From Lepiota brunneoincarnata (lineage: Eukaryota > Basidiomycota > Agaricomycetes > Agaricales > Agaricaceae): DNA of 64,000 bases. This document shows positions 1 through 11,900 of the stretch, in pieces (the first letter of the stretch is position 1; the number at the start of each line of letters is the position of its first letter). A program made the translations under genes and the position numbers. The notes beneath the pieces were generated by a model. That model searched no databases. It was not told where the DNA came from and saw only the letters and a program-made list of their open reading frames with translations. The stretch lies in assembly GCA_023014365.1 (NCBI GenBank), contig JAEBUN010000034.1, forward strand, positions 124,001 through 188,000. The letters are read 5' to 3'.

Positions 1-2295
1 AAATGGATCCCGGAAAACTCAAGGGAATAGAAGACTGGCCAATACCAAAAACAGTCTGACATGTTTGGAAATTCATCGGATTTTGTAACTTCTACCGGAA
101 GTTCATCCGCAACTACTCCCACCACACCAAACCCCTGAACCAACTCCTTTCCAAATCAAACAAATTTGAATGGAAAGAAGAACAACAGAAAGCATTTGAA
201 ACGCTCAAGAATGAATTCCTAAAGGAACCGGTACTCCTCATGCCCGACTCCACAAAACCCTTCGAAATAGAAGCCGATGCTTCTAAATTTGCATCAGGAG
301 CTGTCCTGTATCAACACGACATCAACGGAATATGGAAACCCGTATCATTCTATTCAAAGACGTTTGGACCAGCGGAACGCAACTACAACATCTATGACAG
401 GGAACTCCTCGCTATTATCCAAGCCCTTGAAGAATGGCGCCACTACCTCCTTGGCAGTCCCCATACAGTCCGTATCAGAACAGATCATCAAAACCTAACA
501 TACTGGCAAAAACCCCAGAAAATCAACTGCAGACAAGCACGATGGGTCCAGACCCTCGCTGACTACAACTTCAAATTAGAACATGTCCCAGGATCAAAGA
601 TCCCTGCACCAGACGCCCTATCAAGACAGCCAGACCACATCCCTGATGAGGACAATGACAATGAAGACGTCACCATGCTTCCAAACAACCTCTTTGTTGC
701 CACCGCTGACATAGAAGATCAAAACCTGATCACAGTACTCCCAGAACACCTCTTTATCGCCACTGTCAATATGGAACTCCAAGAAAGAATCACGGAATCA
801 CCCAAATATGATGCTAGAACCACCGAAGCGTTCAAACTCCTAAAAGAAACCCATCCAAACGCTGCCGATAAAGACTTCGGAACAGTTCCGACCTCAAATG
901 GTCCACTCCTCACGTTCCAAGAACACGTCATTATTCCAGAAGACCTCCAACTCAGACGCGATGTCATCGCAAGATACCATGACCACCCCACACGTGGCCA
1001 CCCTGGAGAACAGGAAACATACCACCTTGCCAAAAGAGAAGTATACTGGCCAGGAATGTCGACATTCATAAAGAACTATGTCAAAGGCTGTCCAGAGTGT
1101 CAGCAACACAAAATCATACGCAGACCAGATCGCACACCAACTCAACCGATCCCACCATCATCTTCCAAACGCCCATTTGCACAGATCTCATGGGATCTTA
1201 TCACCGGTCTACCGCCTAGTGCCGGCCACAATGCGATATTGTCCGTGGTGGACCACGGCCTTACGAAGGGGGTAATTTTCATCCCAACCTCAGATCGATC
1301 AAATGCCGATGACATCGGATGACTATTAATAGAAAAAGTCTTCACCAGATTCGGATTACCCGATAAAATCATATGTATCAGATCGAGACCCCAGATTTGC
1401 CACCAACTCCCTCAGACAACTAGCCAAACGTCTAAACATCCAACAGGCATTCTCAACCGCATACCACCCCCAGACAGATGGTTCCACAGAACGATACAAT
1501 CAAGAAATCGAAACCTAGCTTGCCATATATTGCACCAGAAACCCTCTCGACTGGTCAGAAACCCTCCCTATTGCCGAGTTCACACACAACTCCAAAATAC
1601 ATGCCTCAAGGCAGAAATCCCCATTTGAACTAATCATGGGATACAACCCTCCGCCAATACCCACGGTAATGGAAGCATCAAACTTTCCATCAGTAGATGA
1701 ACACATTAGACTCCTTGATGATGCCAGAAAAGAAGCACACGTGGCACATCAACTCTCCGCCGACATTATGAAACAAAGAACCAGAAGAACTGTCAAACCC
1801 CTTGAAACACGCCAAAAAGTATGGCTAGAAGCCAAGAATCTCAAACTCCCCTTCACCTCCAACAAAATATCCCCAAAACGACTAGGACCCTTCCTTATCT
1901 CAGAAGTCTTATCGCCACTCACCTACAAGCTAAAACTTCCGATCAAATGGAAAATACACCCGATATTCCACAGAAACCTTCTAACCCCATATACCAAAAC
2001 AGAAGCATACGGATCTCATCCGACTCCACCACCACCAGACATCATCAACAAAGAAGAAGAATACGAAATAGAAGCCATTCTAAATCACTGCCAACACCGC
2101 GGAAAACTCCAATACTATGTCAAATGGAAAGGATACTCCCACATGGAGAACGAATGGATCACCGATGAAACACTTCATACAAATGCCAAAGAATACTTAA
2201 CCGAGTATAAAGAAGCTCATGGAATTCTCCAGAAAGAACAGGAACCCACCAGAACCAACCAAAGACAACTTTGCTCCCACACCAAACATACTTAA
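1..2295 (+). pseudogene. pol: G1a pol: RT end, RNase H, integrase, chromodomain (broken)
   Basis: C-terminal part of a Ty3 polyprotein. RNase H signatures (EADASKFASGAVLY, DRELLAII, RTDHQN) lie at about 270-500. The integrase zinc-binding region runs to CPECQQHK near 1090-1115, and the first catalytic Asp is in ISWDLITGLPP near 1185. A chromodomain (EYEIEAIL, YVKWKGYSHMENEWI) lies at about 2058-2165. Compared with the copy at 51371-54153, the frame is broken by TGA at about 57, TGA at about 1319 (CGA in the other copy), a 4-base insertion near 1370 and TAG near 1516. Unlike the other copy it keeps the roughly 180 bp linker between integrase core and chromodomain, including the GPFLISEVLSP region. 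Function is not expected. Confidence 0.9.
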
Positions 2296-3422
2296 AGATG
2301 CCCATGAACCTTGACCTCACTCGCCCCCAAACTACTCCCCCTTTTTCAACAACACCTTCACCAACCTCCTCATCATCCTCCATCATCATTATAAACAATG
2401 CAAGCGTCGAACATACTACACTTCAAACAACTCCCATTCCGGCCCCGTCTCCCTACACCCCCTCTCACACCTTTGCCGCAACATACGCCTCCCTCAGGGA
2501 CGAGACCCCCAACCCCAACGACACCCCAGAACCAACAGCCGCCCCAGCCGCCTCCCTTAGATACCATACAGCTGGAGTACAATCATATGGACCAGATCAC
2601 CCTTCTGACGGAGATCTGCGCAAGGCTGCCACCGACGGAGCCTTTACGACTAAATTGGAACACACTTCAATTTCAGAATACGACCGACAACTCTGGTACA
2701 ACTATACCCACCACGTACGACAGACTAAGGCTCTCGCTACTGCGTACAATATGCAACGCACCTGGGCAGAATCACTTGAGCGACTTCTCCGCTCAAGATC
2801 AGGCCTCATGTCCAAGGTGTCGAAGAACCTACCCAAACGAAATGAGGTACATACCTCGCAGCCCCCCACCACAACCATCCCCACCACTACCATGACGACC
2901 ACTGCCGCTATCATCACCACCGTCCCCAACAAGGGAAGAAAGCCCACCAGTATCAGAAATCCCTTCAGACTTCTCACCCCCACCAAGGACACCACCCACA
3001 CCGTCACCAATAACAACATCCCAATTTGGAACTCCCCCAACCCCATTCACTCACAAACCAACCCCTGAACCACTGACAGATCAGTCTGCATCCAATGCAG
3101 ACACACAGGACACTGGGCCATGGATTGCCCTCAATTTGCCTGCCTCGGATGCAAGCAATATGCCCCAGGGCATTACTCATATGACTGCATCAAGTACAGA
3201 TGCCCCCACTGCGCTGTCTTCCAACCACGCCATAAACGGACCAAATGCCCAAGTCGAAAGACTCAACATGCCCCCTACTCCAGAAATCCTACAACCCATC
3301 CCTCGACCACTCCCACAACTCACCATCGGTACATCGACCTCACCCATGACGACTACTACGAGGAATGCTATGACGATGTGGCTGAATCAAACATTACAGG
3401 AGAACCATGCGGTTCCTTCTGA
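2271..3422 (+). pseudogene. G1a 3' ORF A: tandem zinc-knuckle protein
   Basis: ORF after pol, overlapping the pol stop, in its own frame; interrupted once by TGA at about 3066 where the other copy has CGA. The N-terminal half is rich in Thr and Pro. Near the C-terminus are a CX2CX4HX4C knuckle (CIQCRHTGHWAMDC) and a CX2CX6HX4C knuckle (CKQYAPGHYSYDC region), followed by more Cys/His and an acidic tail (HDDYYEECYDD). Knuckles of this kind bind single-stranded nucleic acid in Gag proteins, but this family has a separate gag knuckle, so this is an additional protein. Its role is unknown. Element X has a homologous ORF at the same place. Confidence 0.75.
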
Positions 3423-3666
3423 AGTAAACCCAATCACCCCACCAGAAGAAAGGATTGAAAGTCCCCATTTCAGACGCCTTCTATACGACATCTTTTACCC
3501 AGGACAGCCCCCATCCCCAGAAACTGCCACCATACTCGATCTTCACAGAACTCCCACTCCCACCTTCTCCCCTGTCATTCCCCCCAGACCAGATTCCACC
3601 GACCAACCACAGATTGATTACTACGAACCAAATTACCTAGCCAAGTACCCGGAAGAAGGAAACTAA
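2398..3666 (+). pseudogene. G1a 3' ORF B: Pro-rich ORF overlapping ORF A
   Basis: A second long frame over the same DNA as ORF A, running about 240 nt past its end. Open except for TGA at about 2893; the other copy is open there but has TGA at about 55162. Thus each copy has one stop, at a different place, and an ancestral frame of about 420 codons is implied. The C-terminal part that lies outside ORF A (SPHFRRLLYDIFYPGQPPSPE) is kept in both copies. The region is very C-rich, which suppresses stop codons, so coding status is uncertain. Confidence 0.45.
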
Positions 3667-3703
3667 CGAGTTGTATGGAAAACAACTCTAGAAACGGACC
3701 TAA

Positions 3704-4090
3704 TGTTATCAGAAGCCATATCAGAAGGATGGTTACTTTTAGTTTACATTCCCATGTCACTATGAAACCATCAGTAGTGTACATCAGAAGGACTATTCTT
3801 AGTATACACCTCATGTTTCCTTATCTCTGACTCATAGTTACCCCGGTCCAAACTATTATAGTAGGAGTACAGCCACACTTAGAAGTATATAAGGATACAG
3901 TACAGTACCTTGTATCCTTATCTTAGTGTTATACAGTTCTTGCCTCCTATACCTCTTTGCCCTTAAAACCAGCTGGACTATAGTGCTCCGTCGTCTCTAA
4001 GTCACGCCTAGTAGGACAAGACCAAGTCTGTATAGACATCTTGCCACAAATGCCGTGCTACTCAAGAGCGAACCCCTAACCCGGGTAACA
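3704..4090 (+). repeat. G1a 3' LTR
   Basis: Begins TGTTATC and ends GGGTAACA. The same sequence is found at 55562-55949, with diverged versions at 25036-25451, 39540-39956 and, reversed, 16806-17189. It contains a TATATAAGG box near 3887, followed about 33 nt later by TATCTTAGTGTT, the presumed RNA 5' end. Confidence 0.9.
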
Positions 4091-4371
4091 GCATGTGCTT
4101 CTTTTTGGGCATTGTCTAGAAGTCTGATGCAATCATCTATTGATGGAAAGTTCAATGTTTCCATGATAGTGGGGATTGCCAGTGGGTTGTATCCCATGAT
4201 GAGTTTGAAAGGGGATTTTTGGTTTTTGGCATGTGTTTTGGAGTTGTGGGAGAATTTGAGGATTGGGAGTGTTTCTGACCATTTGTGAGGGTTTCTGGTG
4301 CAGTATATGGATAGGTAGGTTTCTATCTCTTGGTTGTATCATTTGGTCATTCCATCTGTTTGTGGATGGTA
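4091..4371 (-). pseudogene. pol: G1c integrase fragment
   Basis: Minus-strand translation matches the C-terminal part of the G1 integrase: ETLPI-like and MGYNPLAIPTIME segments, then LLDNAQKEAHA, cut by the G1a LTR. The frame is interrupted (TGA after a Lys codon just before the YNQEIE segment) and the catalytic core upstream is missing. Confidence 0.8.
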
Positions 4372-5081
4372 TGTTATGATCCGTGCTCCTTCTGTATCCG
4401 AGGATAACTGGAGATGGCCTTCAATCACTCTACAAGGTGTCTGAGATGGTTGGCCTTGCAGAGCTTAGTGGATTGCGCTCAATGAGATAATGAGGGAACA
4501 TGCCAAGTTAAGGCAGAGAGGGTTAACAACTGCTGTTAACAAGATTAAAGCTTGAGGCTTTAATCTCTACTTGTACAGGCCTTATATACCTATGAGATAC
4601 TATATACTCATTATAGGTTATTGGGCTGTTCTACTTGTCCTGCGCAGTCTTGACCATGATGCACATCCTAGTTGATGGCATCCTACTGTTATTTATATAT
4701 TACAATGAGTCAGTATCCTCATTCTCCATTCCACTGCTGTGTGATGTTCCATTGCTTTCCTCTGACTCATAATTCTCTTCTCCTGATTCTATCTCCATGG
4801 GTTCTCTTCCATTCTCGCTCTCCATTCTCTCGGTGCTTCCATCTGTATTGGAGGTTGGATTGGTTGATCCATGGCTATCTTCTTCATCCTCAGGGTATTC
4901 CAGAATATCCTCCAGAGTTATCTCCATTCCTGCTTCTCTTGCCAGGTCCTGCATGGTGTTGTAGTATTCCCCTTCTTCATCTTCATATTGCTGCGCTTGC
5001 AACTGGTCTGTGGTTTCCTGTACCCATCTTGTAAAGTCAAATAGTTGTTCTTGTTCCTCTTGGTCTGGACTGTTCATAACA
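4372..5081 (-). mobile_element. LTR-like insert of an unidentified family, inside G1c
   Basis: A 710 bp block foreign to G1, with inverted ends TGTTATGA / TCATAACA of the TG...CA type seen in LTRs. Read on the minus strand it holds an ORF at its start and a TATATAAGG-type box near 4585. The flanking G1 sequence is RT/RNase H on one side and integrase on the other, so about 1.27 kb of G1 is missing and there is no target duplication (TGGTA versus CATTT). This fits recombination between two insertions of the same LTR. Noncoding DNA at 4372-4699 is the rest of this LTR-like block. Confidence 0.6.
4700..5077 (-). CDS. Acidic ORF inside the LTR-like insert
   Basis: 125 codons, starting at an ATG four bases inside the block (TGTTATGAAC) and ending just upstream of its TATA region. 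The product is strongly acidic (runs such as EDEEGEYY, EYPEDEEDSHGS, SGEENYESEESNG), with no membrane segment and no Cys motif. I do not recognise it. It could be a real accessory protein in U3, or the C-terminal tail of a pol ORF reading into the LTR. It is intact over its whole length, unlike neighbouring retroelement frames. Confidence 0.5.
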   Translation of the reverse strand: MNSPDQEEQEQLFDFTRWVQETTDQLQAQQYEDEEGEYYNTMQDLAREAGMEITLEDILEYPEDEEDSHGSTNPTSNTDGSTERMESENGREPMEIESGEENYESEESNGTSHSSGMENEDTDSL

Positions 5082-6855
5082 CATTTCGAATGCTTTTTGT
5101 TGTTCTTCTTTCCATTCAAATTTGTTTGATTTGGATAGGAGTTGATTGAGGGGTTTGATGTGGTGGGAGTAGCTGTGGATGAACTTCCAGTAGAAGTTAC
5201 AAAATCCGATGAATTTCCAAATATGTTGGACTGTTTTTGGCACTGGCCAGTCTTCTATTCCCTTGAGTTTTCCAGGGTCCATTTTTATTTCGTCTGGTGT
5301 GATGATCATGCCAAGGTATTTGAGTTGTTGTTTGTTGAACTTGCATTTCTCCATTTTGAGGTAGAGGTCATTTTCCTGCAGGATTTGCAGTACTTTTTCT
5401 GTAAGTTGGTCAGTTTCTTCCTGGGTTTTACCATAGATTAGGATATCATCCATATAGATGATGATTCCTCCTTTCTCCATTATCTTGGAGAACAACATGT
5501 CCATCATGTATTGGAATGTTGTGGGACTGTTGCAAAGTCTGAAAAACATTACAGTTGGTTTGAAAAGACCCATAAAAGTCTTGAATGCTGCTTTCCATTG
5601 GTTGCCATCTTTGATTCTGACATTATTGTATCCTAGGTGGACATCGAGCTTAGTGAAGTACTTAGCTCCTTTGAGTTTATCCATGATAGCAGAAATCATG
5701 GGGATTGGATAGGCATTTTTGATGGTGTGATCATTCAGATATTGATAGTCTTGGCAGGGTCAGAGGTCTCCTCCTTTCTTGGCAATGAAGAAGAAAGGTG
5801 ATGCCATAGGGGATTTTGAGGGGCAGATGTATCCTTTTTGGAGGTTTTTGTCTATGAATTCCTTTAGTGTTTTTTTCTTCAGCAGGTGCCACTTGATAGG
5901 GTTTCATTGATTTTGCTTCGAATGTCAGTTTTAGTTTGATTTTGTGATCAAACATTCTTGATGGTGGGAATCATTCGGAGGCTTTCTTGTTGAATATTTT
6001 AGCCCATCAGGTGAATCTCTGAGAGATCTCAGGTGGTTCCTTATTTGATTCTGGTTGTTTTCCTTTTTGGTTTGCTGATTTTGTCAGATTGTGTTGCTCA
6101 TTGTGGAGCATCATGGCATGTGTAGCTTTGGCATTTACTTCTAATGGGGTTAGAAGCATCGGGTTCATTTCTCTTTCTAAAGAGAAGGTGTTGAGGTCAA
6201 TGTTTGAAAGGTTGATGTATTCTTCTGGGTTGTCCTCGGGTTGAGAGATTTTTCCAGCCATTATGTCCATGGCAATGGAGTTGAGTTCAACAGGTTGTTG
6301 TAGGGTTCTGAGGAGTTTTGAGAAGTCCTTGTGGTCAATTTGGGGTTTCCAAGAGAATGTCTTGGTTTTCCAGTTCATATCGGGATTGTATTGTTCCAAC
6401 CAGGGAAATCCAATGATGAGATCTTTCTCACTGGTGTTTGTGACATATGTTTCTAGCGTGCAATCTCTTCCATCAATGATGGTTCTGATTTTGATGTATT
6501 CATGGATTTTGCCATGTTGATTGTCAGTTCTGTCAACATTGCTGAGAGGAATTGGTTGGTCCAGCCATTTGGTTTGATAACCATGTTGTTCAATGACTTT
6601 GTGGGAGATAAAGTTCCCTTGAGCTCCTGAGTCTATCAGGGTGGTGATGGCCATAGGTCTTGATGTCTGTTCACTCCAAATCTTGATGGGTAGGAAAAGG
6701 GATCGTTTATTTGGGGAAAGTCATAATTGTACAGAGTTTATTGAGAAAATGTCCTTCTGGGAGTGAGAGTAAGAAATGTCCTTCTGAGTTCTGGAACATG
6801 CAGGGGCACAATGATCGACAACATTCCTTTTTAAAAATCCTGGAATGGACACATC
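5082..6855 (-). pseudogene. pol: G1c gag end, protease and reverse transcriptase (broken)
   Basis: Minus-strand Ty3 polyprotein. Protease at about 6650-6590 with LIDSGAQGNF; RT at about 5950-5100 with KLDVHLGYNNVRI, FFRLCNSPTTFQ and the catalytic box YMDDILIYG. Breaks include a TGA before WAKIF near 6013, shared with the other copy, a TGA near 5973 (CGA in the other copy), and loss of frame near 5715 and 5880. YMDD in place of the common YLDD is shared with G1b. Confidence 0.85.
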
Positions 6856-7516
6856 TGTCATATCCATGCCAACTCAGAGTCTAATCACTTAAACTTCGGC
6901 TTCTCGATTCCATGTGTGCTCCACACAACAACCCTCTGCCCTCCGACTCGGCCCCGACTTGCTCCGACCGCAACCCACTGCCCCGATCACGCGACCACCT
7001 CCACACGTGCCGTGGTCACCTGACCCTCGGTGTCTCTAGTTCCAGTCTCCATTTCCCGTCCGTAGTCACGATACGTTATCGGTCTCCATACCTGTACCGG
7101 TTTCCATTCCATTCGTAATCTGTTCGTAATCCATTGTAACTATATCGGCCTCCGCTTCGCTCCGCACGTAATCAGTACGAGTCATAGTTCGTAAGGCCAG
7201 TAGTATATATACTGTAGGTACTTGGCTTGTACTCCTCAGTCTGATAATCGATTCGAGCAGCGGACCAGCTCCCTGTTCTCTATCCTCTCCTCTCTTCTGC
7301 CTCGCTCCGCTTTCGGCCCCGACTTCCTGAAATACGGACTAGGACAGTAGGAGGGCACAGCACATACGCTGAGGCCGCAAGTCCAACCCCCCGCCCGACG
7401 TACTCCGCCTCGGTCCCGAAGTCTACATACTGACTTCGCCCTGTCCCCCGGTTACCTTATATCAAGGTTACCACCCCGACCCTCCGCCTCGGTCCCGACC
7501 CGCACCGGCTCTAACA
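6856..7516 (+). repeat. G2 5' LTR
   Basis: Starts TGTCATATCC and ends GGCTCTAACA. A TATATATAC box lies at about 7203-7212, and AGTCTGATAAT at 7238-7248 is the presumed start of the RNA. No ORF is supported in the LTR. Confidence 0.95.
7203..7248 (+). promoter_or_regulatory. G2 LTR promoter: TATA box and presumed RNA start
   Basis: TATATATAC is followed about 30 nt later by AGTCTGATAAT, whose reverse complement occurs just after the LTR. In Tf1-type elements the first 11 nt of the RNA pair with such a site, so the match itself locates the likely transcription start. Confidence 0.6.
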
Positions 7517-7518
7517 GT

Positions 7519-7529
7519 ATTATCAGACT
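7519..7529 (+). other. G2 self-primer binding site
   Basis: ATTATCAGACT begins two bases after the 5' LTR and is a perfect 11-nt complement of 7238-7248. No TGG-starting tRNA-type site follows the LTR. This is the arrangement known from Tf1 and sushi-type elements. Confidence 0.7.
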
Positions 7530-7570
7530 CACACTCCTCCTGTCCATCACATTTCTGATCCCTTCTAACC

Positions 7571-8900
7571 ATGGTCTCTCGAACAGTCACCCGTACCCGC
7601 ACTCTCGTGTCCCCGGCTGTTCGCCGTAGTAGACGTGTCGCTCGGCAACCCCTTTCCGAAGAACTGCAACCCAACTCCCCGAGGGCTCCTCGCTCTCGTC
7701 TACAATCGGTCGCACCATCGACTCCCGACCGCTTCTCTGAAGATATCCAACCTTCGTTATTTCGGACTCCTGACGGTCCCGACGAGGGCCCCTGACCCCA
7801 ATCCTGATCCCAGTGACCCTGGTGATCCCGACGACAATCCTGACAATGGGGACAGGCCCCCGGACGACGACGAACCATCAGACAACGGCGACAACAACAA
7901 CAACGTTCCACCTGGCAACACCCGAGACGACCATGACAGACTCCTACTCCGAGTCTTCCAACGCATAGCCGATCAAATGGACGGCCGTGGGAACTCTCAA
8001 GCCCCACAGCCCCCTCGATCTCCCCGTACCAAAGCTCGCGAACCTGACATCTTTACAGGTTCTGACCCCGCCAAACTCAAACCCTTCCTCTTCCAATGTC
8101 GGCTCTATTTCCGTACTAACCCGGCCCAGTTCGCTATCCCCGCCACCAAGGTCAACTTCGCAGTTGACATACCTCACAGGCGTGGCACAGCAGCACTTCG
8201 AAATCGGCCTCGACGAGGCCGACAACCACGGAATAATACACGACTGGATCGAGGACTGGGACCAGTTCACCCTGGAATTACAGACCAATTTCGGTCCTGC
8301 GGATCCGACCGGAGAAGCTGCTGAGCAGCTTGACTCCCTCCGAATGCGCTACGACGAGAAAATCGCCGTCTACAACATCGACTTTCTCCGCCTGGCTGGC
8401 CAACTCTGTTGGGGCAACGAAGTATTTTGTCACTGCTACTACAAAGGCCTCCCCGACCGCATCCAGGACATCCTGTCCAATCGGCCCGACGGCAAACCTG
8501 ACACCTTCATCGAAATGCGGGCAGCAGCGATGAAGATCAACGCCCGCTATTGGGAGCACCAACATGAGAAGGCCCGCGCCAAAGCTGCTTCGGACCCGAC
8601 CGCCTCTAGGAAACCTGGAGGCAATCCATCCCCATCCACCTCGTCCAACACCCAACCTGCCGCCAAGCCTGCCAACAGTAACAACAAAGGCAGCACCCCC
8701 AACAACAACAACTTCAAGGGTAATCCGCCCAACCCGTCCACCGGTCAAAAATCGGCCCCGCCCAAATCCGACCTTGCTAGTAAACTTGGTAAGGACTGGT
8801 AAATTAACCCCCGAGGAACGTCAACGACGTTTCGACAATAACCTCTGCCTTGTCTGCGCAGATCCCAATCACAGGGCTGCTAACTGTGACAAGAAAAAAT
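7571..8900 (+). pseudogene. gag: G2 gag region (frameshifted)
   Basis: Starts at ATG 7571 (MVSRTVTRTRTLVSP), then an acidic and Asn-rich stretch, then a capsid-like core (EPDIFTGSDPAKLKPFLFQC; QTNFGPADPTGEAAEQLDSL) and a CX2CX4HX4C knuckle ([14 protein letters not shown]) at about 8846-8890. The reading frame changes near 7790, 8160 and 8785, so at least three small indels separate it from an intact gag. The last shift joins the capsid to the knuckle in the pol frame, implying a single ancestral gag-pol ORF as in Tf1. Confidence 0.85.
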
Positions 8901-11900
8901 TCCCTGACGCCAAGGCTAAAGGCCGACAGGCTCAGCTTCCCGAGACAGACGCGCCGGCTCTCCCGAAGCTCGGAAAAATAGTCGGCGGTCCTCAGGCCTC
9001 TGCACAGACTGAGGATCGCATTGAACTCTGCTGTGCTCCAGAGAGTTTCCGTCTCAATGCGTCCGCTCTTTCCGACCCGAACTCTTTTCATATTACATTA
9101 ACTTCTCCTTTAGTTACTTCCTTATCTTCTGTTTCCGCTTCCGTACTCTCCGCTTCGGACCCGCTTTCTACAACGGACAATGTAGTTAGTTCTGATTTCT
9201 CTTCTCTTTCTCCTTTCAAGGCTCTTGTTGATAGTGGTTCTACTCACTGTTTTGTGGACTCATCTTTTGTTCATTCTCATAGTTTTCCAACCTCGTCCAT
9301 CCCGGCTATTGAACTTCGGTTATTTGACGGAACCTCAAATGCCTACATTACAGAGCTTGTGCAACTGCCTGTATCTTTCCCCTCCGGTGAATCTATCATT
9401 TTGGACACTTATGTCACCCGGCTCGACTCTTCCTGTTCTGTGGTCTTAGGACACAACTGGCTCACCCGCTACAATCCGTTGATTGACTGGGCTTTGGGCA
9501 GTATCACTTTCCGGCCATCCCTACTCGAGAATCCTGCTTCCGTCTCTACCTGCGTCGCACCCGCATCGGCCCCGCTTATGGCCGCCCCTGACACTCCTGA
9601 CCTAGGCTCACCACCCCTGTCCGGGACCTCGTCCCAATCTGCCCCCATTGCGAAACCGCATGTCTCCCTGATAAACGCTCCTGCCTTTGTCCACGCTGCC
9701 AAGCTCCCTGGCTCCCAACAATTCCGAATCAACCTCTCCGCCGCCTCCGCATTGGCCGCGTCTTCTTCCGTCTCCGAAGACCCGACTAACCTCTCGTCCA
9801 TCCCCGAGGAATACCATGAGTTCGCAGATGTTTTCAGTAAATCGCGTGCTGACACACTCGCTCCACACCGCCCTTACGACCTCCAGATTAACCTAGAGGA
9901 CGGCGGTCAGCCTCCGGTCGGTACCATCTATTCCCTTTCACAATCAGAGCTTGGAGCTCTACGTGATTTTATTGACGAACATTTGTCCATTGGGTTCATT
10001 CGCCCTTCCACTTCTCCTCATGGAGCCCCGGTCCTCTTCGTCAAGAAAAAGGACGGCTCCCTACGCTTATGTGTTGATTTTAGAGGTCTCAACCGTATTA
10101 CCAAGAAGGACCGCTACCCCCTTCCGCTCATCTCCGACCTCTTAGACTCTCCTCGCAAAGCCCGCGTATATACCAAAATCGACCTCCGTCACGCTTACCA
10201 TCTTGTCCGCAGTTGCTGATGGCGATGAATGGAAGACTGCCTTTCGGACCCGCTACGGCTCCTTCGAATGGATGGTTATGCCTTTCGGCCTCACCAACGC
10301 CCCTGCCACTTTCCAGCGGTTCATGAACGATATATTCAAGGACATGCTCGACGTCTGCGTCACCATCTATCTTGACGATATCCTGATATACTCCGACAAT
10401 CATAGTATCCATCGTGACCAAGTCAAGGAGGTCCTCAAGCGGCTCCGACAACACGGTCTATACGCCCGCCCCGACAAATGCCAGTTCCACTCTGACACAG
10501 TGGAATATCTCGGCTACATTCTTTCCCCCGACGGTCTCCGAATGGACCAATCTAAGGTCAAGACCATCCAGGAGTGGCCTGAACCCAAGAAAGTCAAGGA
10601 CATCCAGTCCTTCTTAGGTTTCGCCAATTTCTATCGTCGCTTCATTCACGGTTACTCTGACATCGTCGTTCCGCTCACTCGCCTCACCCGCAAAGACGTG
10701 AAATGGAATTTCACTAACTGAATGTCGCGAAGCCTTCAGTTCCCTGAAAGAAGCATTCATATCCGCCCCCGTCCTCACTCCTTGGACCCCTGACGCTCAG
10801 ATCATTGTTGAGACCGACGCCTCCGACTACGCCCTTGCGGCCATCCTCTCTATCATCGCCGATGATGGTGAGGTTCACCCCGTTGCATTCCATTCCCGCA
10901 CCTTTAACACGGCCGAACTTAATTATGACACCCACGACAAGGAACTCCTGGCGATATTCGAGGCTTTCCGTATCTGGCGGCACTATCTTGAGGGTGCCCC
11001 TCTTACTATTGATGTAGTCACCGACCACAAAAACCTCGAGTACTTCTGCACCACCAAGATCCTTACTCGCCGCCAAGCTCGTTGGTCCGAGTTCCTATCC
11101 CAATTCCACCTCGTCATCCGGTTCCGACCCGGCCGCCTCGGCACCAAGCCTGACGCCCTAACTAGACGATGGGACGTCTACCCTAAAGGGGGGAATAGCG
11201 ACTATGCATCAGTCAACCCGCACAATTTCCGGCCCGTATTCACCCACGAGCAGCTCGCGGCCTCCGTCCGCGCCACCACTCTTTACGCCCCTTCCCTTCG
11301 CGCCGCTGTAGTCATGGATCTCGACCAGCTACACCGCGATATCCTCGCCGCCCTACCAGCGGATCCGACCGCCTCCGCCCATCTTGCTAGCCCAGAAGGC
11401 CGTTGGTCAGTTAATGATAAAGGTTTCCTCCTCTTAGACGACAGAATCTACGTCCCTGACGCCGACAATCTCCGACTTCGGGTCCTCCAGTACAAGCACG
11501 ATCATGTCCTAGCCGGCCACTTCGGTCAGAATAAAACGCTGGAACTCATCCGGCGTGAATACACCTGGCCTAGTGTCCGCACCTTCGTCAAAGATTTCTG
11601 TAAGTCTTGTGTCACCTGTATGAGGTCTAAACCCCAGCGCCACCGCCCCTATGGTCTCCTCAAGCAACTCCCCATCCCTGAACGCCCGTGGAATTCAATC
11701 TCCATGGACTTCATCGAAAAACTCCCTGCCTCCTCCGGCTACGATGCCATCCTAGTAATAGTCGACAGACTCACCAAGCAATCCTTATTCATCCCCACCT
11801 ACGATACCGTCACTTCCTCCGACCTCGCCCGCCTATTCGTCCTCCACGTCTTCTCCAAGCACGGCGTACCCGAACATGTTACCTCCGACCGCGGCTCCGA

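Larger units (their letters stand above)
1..4090 (+). mobile_element. G1a: Ty3-type LTR retrotransposon, 5' end outside window
   Basis: The right-hand 4.1 kb of a chromodomain Ty3 element: end of reverse transcriptase, RNase H, integrase, chromodomain, two overlapping 3' ORFs and a 3' LTR. It is colinear with the second copy at about 52050-55949. Its LTR abuts at 4091 a minus-strand copy of the same family, cut within the C-terminal part of integrase, so G1a inserted into G1c. The expected 5 bp target repeat on the right would be GCATG; its partner lies outside the window. The element is decayed. Confidence 0.9.
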
